NCBI RefSeq assembly: GCF_947254095.1
Contig: NZ_CAMYBV010000011.1
Location: 1-64,000 of the forward strand
DNA length: 64,000 nt
Source of the DNA: an uncultured Mobiluncus sp.
GTDB lineage: Bacteria; Actinomycetota; Actinomycetes; Actinomycetales; Actinomycetaceae
Reading direction: 5' to 3'
In this document: piece by piece, positions 60,194 through 64,000 of the stretch
How positions within the stretch are numbered: the first letter of the stretch is position 1
Layout: the number at the start of each line of letters is the position of its first letter
The notes under the pieces: model-generated
Told to the model about the DNA's origin: nothing
What the model saw: the letters and a program-made list of their open reading frames with translations, nothing else
Databases searched by the model: none
Translations under genes and position numbers: made by a program

Positions 60194-61591
60194 GTGACAA
60201 CCCCTCCCTCATCCTCCGAGCAGTCCGTACTGACCAGCGACGCCGCTACTGGTCCCAGACACCACGGCGCTCAGACCGCGCACCGTTTCGCTACCCACTG
60301 GGGTTTTGTACTGGCTTCGGTCGGATCTGCCGTAGGCATGGCCAACGTGTGGGGTTTCCCCTACAAAGTTGGCAACAACGGCGGGGGCGCTTTCCTGCTC
60401 ATCTATATATTCTTTGTCCTGCTGTTCACCTACGTGGGGCTGCCCGCCGAGTTCGCCAACGGTAGGCGCGCCCGCACCGGCACCTTGGGAACTTACCGGT
60501 CCGCCTGGGCCACTCGTGGGGATAGAGCCGCTAAGGTCGGAAGCGCGTTGGGCTGGCTGCCGTTGGCCGGTTCGCTGTGTATCGCGATTGGGTACGCCGT
60601 CATTGTCGCCTACGTTTGCAAAGCGCTGTTCGATTCCCTGACCGGGACGCTGATGAAAACTAATACCGAAAAATGGTTTGAAAGTTTTTCAGGAACAGGT
60701 TTCTCGGTGGCGCCTTTCCACGTTATCGTCGTGGTCGGGACACTGCTTACCCTGTTCCTCGGGGCAAAAAGTATCGAAAAGACCAACCGCATTATGATGC
60801 CGGTTTTCTTTATCATCTTTGTGATCTTGGCAATTCGCGTGGCTCTGATGCCGGGCGTTATCGAGGGCTACATCTTTATGTTGACCCCGCGCTGGGAGGC
60901 TCTCATCAACCCTATTGTCTGGGTGTGGGCGATGGGTCAGGCGTTCTTTTCTCTCTCGATTACCGGCAGCGGCATGATTGTTTACGGCGCTTATCTGCCC
61001 GATGACGAGGACGTGGTGAAAGTTTCGCAGCGCACGGGTTTCTTTGATACTCTCGCGGCGGTGGTGGCCGCCCTGGTCATTATCCCCGCGTGTTTCGCTT
61101 ATAACACTGACGTCGGCGCCGGACCGGGCCTGCTGTTCGTGACTCTGCCCGCCATTATGCAAGATATTCCACTGGGTCAGTTGTTCGCAGTAATTCTGTA
61201 CGTTGCCATGATTTTTGCCGGAGTCAGTTCGCTGCAAAATATGTTTGAAGCCGTGGGCGAATCGCTGCTGCACCGGTTCCCGCGCCTGAACCGCGTAGTC
61301 GTGTTGGTCGGCTTGTGCGTGCTAGCGCTCGGAGCGGGCTTGGGTATGGAAGCGATTAGTTCCTGGGGGCCGTGGATGGATTTGGTTTCCATTTACATCA
61401 TTCCGCTGGGTGCGAGTTTGGGAGCCATCACCTGGTTTTGGATCATGAAAAGGGAAGACCTCATGGAAGCGATAAATCGGGGAGCCGCGCGGCCTCGCGG
61501 GACTTTCTGGCTATCGGTGGGGCGTTTCGTCTATGTGCCGATGGCAGTGATTTTGTGTGCCATCGCCCTCATCGGCAAGGTCGCCTTCTAA
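60194..61591 (+). CDS. Sodium:neurotransmitter symporter (NSS/SNF) family transporter
   Basis: A 465-aa Na+-coupled amino acid transporter with about 11 helices. The helix 1 signature is plain: GFVLASVGSAVGMANVWGFPY followed by NNGGGAF, which lines the sodium and substrate sites. Relatives such as LeuT, TnaT and MhsT carry hydrophobic amino acids. GTG start behind AAGGAAAC. A weak GCCCCGTTCGGGGC hairpin (61611-61624) lies after the stop. Confidence 0.92.
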   Translation: MTTPPSSSEQSVLTSDAATGPRHHGAQTAHRFATHWGFVLASVGSAVGMANVWGFPYKVGNNGGGAFLLIYIFFVLLFTYVGLPAEFANGRRARTGTLGTYRSAWATRGDRAAKVGSALGWLPLAGSLCIAIGYAVIVAYVCKALFDSLTGTLMKTNTEKWFESFSGTGFSVAPFHVIVVVGTLLTLFLGAKSIEKTNRIMMPVFFIIFVILAIRVALMPGVIEGYIFMLTPRWEALINPIVWVWAMGQAFFSLSITGSGMIVYGAYLPDDEDVVKVSQRTGFFDTLAAVVAALVIIPACFAYNTDVGAGPGLLFVTLPAIMQDIPLGQLFAVILYVAMIFAGVSSLQNMFEAVGESLLHRFPRLNRVVVLVGLCVLALGAGLGMEAISSWGPWMDLVSIYIIPLGASLGAITWFWIMKREDLMEAINRGAARPRGTFWLSVGRFVYVPMAVILCAIALIGKVAF

Positions 61592-61677
61592 GGATTTTTG
61601 CTTTGGAATAGCCCCGTTCGGGGCGAATGCAGCGGACAGAGAGTCCCAATCACTGCTCCCGGCACCACATTTTACTG

Positions 61678-61751
61678 ATTATAACCGCCACAAATTTAGG
61701 ATTATAGCCGCCACAAATTTGGTATTATAGCGTTCACAATTTTCCTATTAT
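61678..61751 (+). repeat. 23-bp direct repeats, three copies plus a partial fourth
   Basis: Units start at 61678, 61701, 61724 and (partial) 61747, exact period 23 bp, each beginning ATTAT and carrying a GCC(G/A)CCACAAATTT-like middle. Copies 1 and 2 are nearly identical, copy 3 diverged. The DUF4143 start codon lies in the partial fourth copy. Likely operator or iteron-type sites. Confidence 0.8.
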
Positions 61752-63048
61752 GAGTTATGATTTCCTTATGAAGACAGGAAAAAACTCCCATTATTTGCCT
61801 CGGGTCGCCGATGAAATCTTGGCCGCCAAACTGGCCGGTTCGGGCGGCGTGATTGTGGAGGGTCCCAAGGCTTGCGGCAAGACTGCAACGTCAACACAAC
61901 TGGCACAAACGGTTCGCCTAGTAGACATCGATGAGTCTTTCCGGCGACTTTTTGCGCTCGACCCTTCCCTAGCTTTGAGCGGAAATACCCCGATTCTGCT
62001 CGACGAGTGGCAAACTCTTCCAGAAATCTGGAATCATGTGAGGCGGGAAATCGACAGTCGCCAACGTCCCGGCCAGTTCATTCTCTCCGGCTCAGCCATG
62101 CCTGCGGAAAATGCCAAAGGACATTCCGGTTTGGGACGTTTTGCGCGGGTACGAATGCGGCCTATGACCGGAGTGGAGCGCCAGATTCTGCCCGGCGGGG
62201 TGAGTTTTCGCTATCTTGCGACTGGAGGAGACCTGCCTTTGACCCAGGTGGAGCCGCTGCCGGTTGCGGATTTGTTTGAGATTATCCTGCACGGAGGTTG
62301 GCCTGCAGACCACTCGGCCACTGCCAAGGCAGCCCGTAACCATGTAAATGACTATGTGGAGAGATTGTGCGCCTTCGATGTCTTCGACGCAGCTGGTTCA
62401 CGAATTCGCCGCCCGTTGGGAGTGCGAGCTCTGTTACGTTCGATAGCGCGAAACGCCGGGCAGGCGCCTTCGTTAAACACCCTCACCGGCGATGTTGTCG
62501 CTCAAGACGGTTCGGTAGATCCACAAACAGTGTCGCGCTGGCTTGAAGCCTTACTCAGCCTGTTTGTGGTGGAAAGCGTGGAGGCGTGGAGTCCGAAACT
62601 GCGCTCCAGAGCGACCGCCCGTACCTCACCGGTATTATATTTGGCCGATTCTTCTCTGTACGCTAGCCTGCTTGGCGCTTCGGTGGATACGCTGCTGCGT
62701 GACCTAAACACCGCTGGCTTTGTGTTTGAAAACTATGTTTACCAACAGATTGCCACTTACGCTGAGGCCATAGAGGGACGAGTCATGCACTACCGCGACT
62801 CCAATGGCAAGGAGTTCGACGCGGTAGTGGTTTTACCTGACGGCTCATGGCTGGGAGTGGAAGTAAAACTGGGTGAACATCGCATTGAGCAAGGCATTGC
62901 TGGGCTGAACGCCACCCGCAACGTGGTAGATACCGAAGTTTTGGGAGAACCCAGGGCGCTTGTGCTGATTGTCGGCGGTACGGACCTGGCTTACACCGAC
63001 CGAGAAACCGGCATCAAAGTTGTCCCGATACAGGCTCTAGCTCCCTAA
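61750..63048 (+). CDS. AAA+ ATPase with C-terminal DUF4143 nuclease-like domain
   Basis: A 432-aa protein. Walker A GPKACGKT (38-45), Walker B PILLDEWQT (Asp85, Glu86), sensor LSGSAMP, then the DUF4143 region whose end (YRDSNGKEFDAVV...LGVEVKLG) has the E-x-D and ExK of a PD-(D/E)XK nuclease. The family is common, patchy and often tied to defence or mobile islands; no activity is firmly known. No Shine-Dalgarno at 61750 or at the alternative ATG 61768. The 23-bp repeats run right up to the start, suggesting self-binding control. Confidence 0.85.
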   Translation: MSYDFLMKTGKNSHYLPRVADEILAAKLAGSGGVIVEGPKACGKTATSTQLAQTVRLVDIDESFRRLFALDPSLALSGNTPILLDEWQTLPEIWNHVRREIDSRQRPGQFILSGSAMPAENAKGHSGLGRFARVRMRPMTGVERQILPGGVSFRYLATGGDLPLTQVEPLPVADLFEIILHGGWPADHSATAKAARNHVNDYVERLCAFDVFDAAGSRIRRPLGVRALLRSIARNAGQAPSLNTLTGDVVAQDGSVDPQTVSRWLEALLSLFVVESVEAWSPKLRSRATARTSPVLYLADSSLYASLLGASVDTLLRDLNTAGFVFENYVYQQIATYAEAIEGRVMHYRDSNGKEFDAVVVLPDGSWLGVEVKLGEHRIEQGIAGLNATRNVVDTEVLGEPRALVLIVGGTDLAYTDRETGIKVVPIQALAP

Positions 63049-63099
63049 TTTTCGTCAACTTGTTTGCCTTTGTTATGCAGAAGCCTGGTGGGGCAGGAT

Positions 63100-64000
63100 T
63101 TAGTGCCAGGTTTCGCGGTGCAGCTGGGCGCGTGAGGCCGGTTCTAGCTGGACTGTGGTGTGAAAAATCGAGATGCCGTGATGGTTTTGCAGGCAGTTCT
63201 CTATCTCGCTCAAAATCTCGAGGCTGTGCCCGTCATGGAAACATTCGTCAGCCAGCACCACGTGGGCGCTAAGCACCGGCAGGTCCGAGGAAACCGCGGA
63301 GGCGTGCAGGTCATGCACGGCTAAAACGTGAGGCAGTTCCAGCAGGTGCGCCCGAACCTGGTCCAAATCCAAATCCCGCGGGGTGGATTCCAGCAAAATT
63401 GCCCCCGCCGGGCGCAAAATCATGATGGCCCGAGGCACGATGAGCGCGGCGATGACCAGCGCCGCCACGGAATCAATCTGGGTCCACCCGGTCAAGCGCA
63501 TCACCACCGCGCTGACAATAACCGCTACTGAACCGAGGGAATCGTTCAGGACCTCGAGGAACGCGGCGCGCAGATTCAGGTTGTTCTGCCGGGAACTCAA
63601 CAGGATGGTCAGGCTGATCAGGTTGCCGACCAAGCCGATAATGCCTACCACCAGCAGCGCCTGGGCCTCGATGTTTTCGGGGTGTATCAGGCGTTTGATG
63701 GCTTCGATAGAGGCAAACACACCGATGCAAATCAACAGCAGGGACTGCAAAGCTGCCGAGATGACCTCGGCGCGCCGCCACCCCCACGTGAGCCGATCAG
63801 TCGCCGGACGATGCTGCAAACTGGCTGCCACCAGCGCAAAAGTCAGACCGGCACAGTCGGTGAGCATATGCCCCAAGTCCACCAGCAGGGTCAGGCTGCC
63901 GGTTAGGGCCGCGCCCACAATTTCTGCCAGCAACACCGTGAAGGTCACCGCCAGTGCTGCCCGGAGCTGTCCACGACCGGCCTGGTGCGAGTGAGTATGA
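63100..64000 (-). CDS. Cation diffusion facilitator (CzcD/ZitB-like), cut by window edge
   Basis: The frame runs in from beyond the right edge; the visible part begins HTHSHQAGRGQLRAALA and then LTGSLTLLVDLGHMLTDCAGL. CDF proteins export Zn, Cd, Co or Mn against protons. Metal site in helix 2: HMLTD (His, Asp); helix 5: EVLNDSLGS. Cytoplasmic ferredoxin-like domain from about residue 220 (VHDLHASAVSSDLPVLSAHVVL). About 300 residues are visible, so only the His-rich start is missing. Confidence 0.9.
   Translation of the reverse strand, partial: HTHSHQAGRGQLRAALAVTFTVLLAEIVGAALTGSLTLLVDLGHMLTDCAGLTFALVAASLQHRPATDRLTWGWRRAEVISAALQSLLLICIGVFASIEAIKRLIHPENIEAQALLVVGIIGLVGNLISLTILLSSRQNNLNLRAAFLEVLNDSLGSVAVIVSAVVMRLTGWTQIDSVAALVIAALIVPRAIMILRPAGAILLESTPRDLDLDQVRAHLLELPHVLAVHDLHASAVSSDLPVLSAHVVLADECFHDGHSLEILSEIENCLQNHHGISIFHTTVQLEPASRAQLHRETWH

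Noticed and set aside
61678..61751. Short CRISPR array
   Set aside because: The 23-bp units are directly abutting with no spacers between them, and no cas genes are nearby.

Overview
The window looks like a chromosomal segment of a mid-50s %GC actinobacterium. Gene content and protein features fit the Actinomycetaceae, and a Mobiluncus-like vaginal or mucosal organism is my best guess. That is inference from gene order (rpmA-obgE-nadD-rsfS, dxr-rseP, rpsB-tsf-pyrH-frr-cdsA-rlmN, rpsP-khpA-rimM-trmD, rplS-lepB-rnhB-DUF2469-yraN-comM-dprA-xerC), frequent GTG/TTG starts, Ala/Pro-rich protein extensions and a complete sialic-acid operon. No tRNA, rRNA, insertion sequence, prophage or CRISPR array was recognised.

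Layout. 1-3245 is an accessory-looking, AT-richer start: a truncated membrane protein, a small acidic protein, a Nudix hydrolase and a 543-aa membrane protein of unknown function. 3246-19755 is a long, almost wholly minus-strand housekeeping block (phosphatase, rsfS, a huge Pro/Gly/Met repeat membrane protein, nadD, obgE, L27, L21, MATE pump, rseP, dxr, DivIVA-like protein, rlmN, cdsA, frr, pyrH, tsf, rpsB). 20122-32436 holds an M23 protein, a lipoprotein, the competence and recombination block xerC-dprA-comM-yraN, then rnhB, lepB, rplS, a trmD-acetyltransferase fusion, rimM, khpA and rpsP. pfkA follows on the plus strand.

34225-45716 is transport and regulation: a second Nudix enzyme, a NifX-like protein, an S51 peptidase, an operon of an HTH-MNT-HEPN fusion with two ABC half-transporters, a lysine importer behind a lysine riboswitch, a CadD-like exporter and a nitroreductase. 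45782-56075 is one sialic-acid operon on the minus strand. A SatABCD-type ABC importer with a fused permease-ATPase feeds NanA, NanK, NanE, NagA and NagB, giving fructose-6-phosphate that the PfkA encoded in this window could take into glycolysis. 56309-64000 carries an ACT/PFL pair, purT, a GlsB-like protein, a sodium:neurotransmitter-symporter family protein, a DUF4143 ATPase behind 23-bp tandem repeats, and a truncated CDF metal exporter.

The most interesting signals are: (1) the ABC pair 36279-40081, whose two nucleotide-binding domains are degenerate in complementary ways so that only one composite ATP site survives; (2) its operon partner, a fused HTH-MNT-HEPN protein with both toxin-antitoxin-type active sites eroded; (3) the lysine riboswitch with a readable terminator/antiterminator switch; (4) a 17-nt DnaA-box-like element at exactly the same distance (61 bp) upstream of both the M23 gene and the yraN-comM-dprA-xerC genes; (5) TrmD fused to an acetyltransferase. 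All calls come from reading the sequence; no database or folding program was run.
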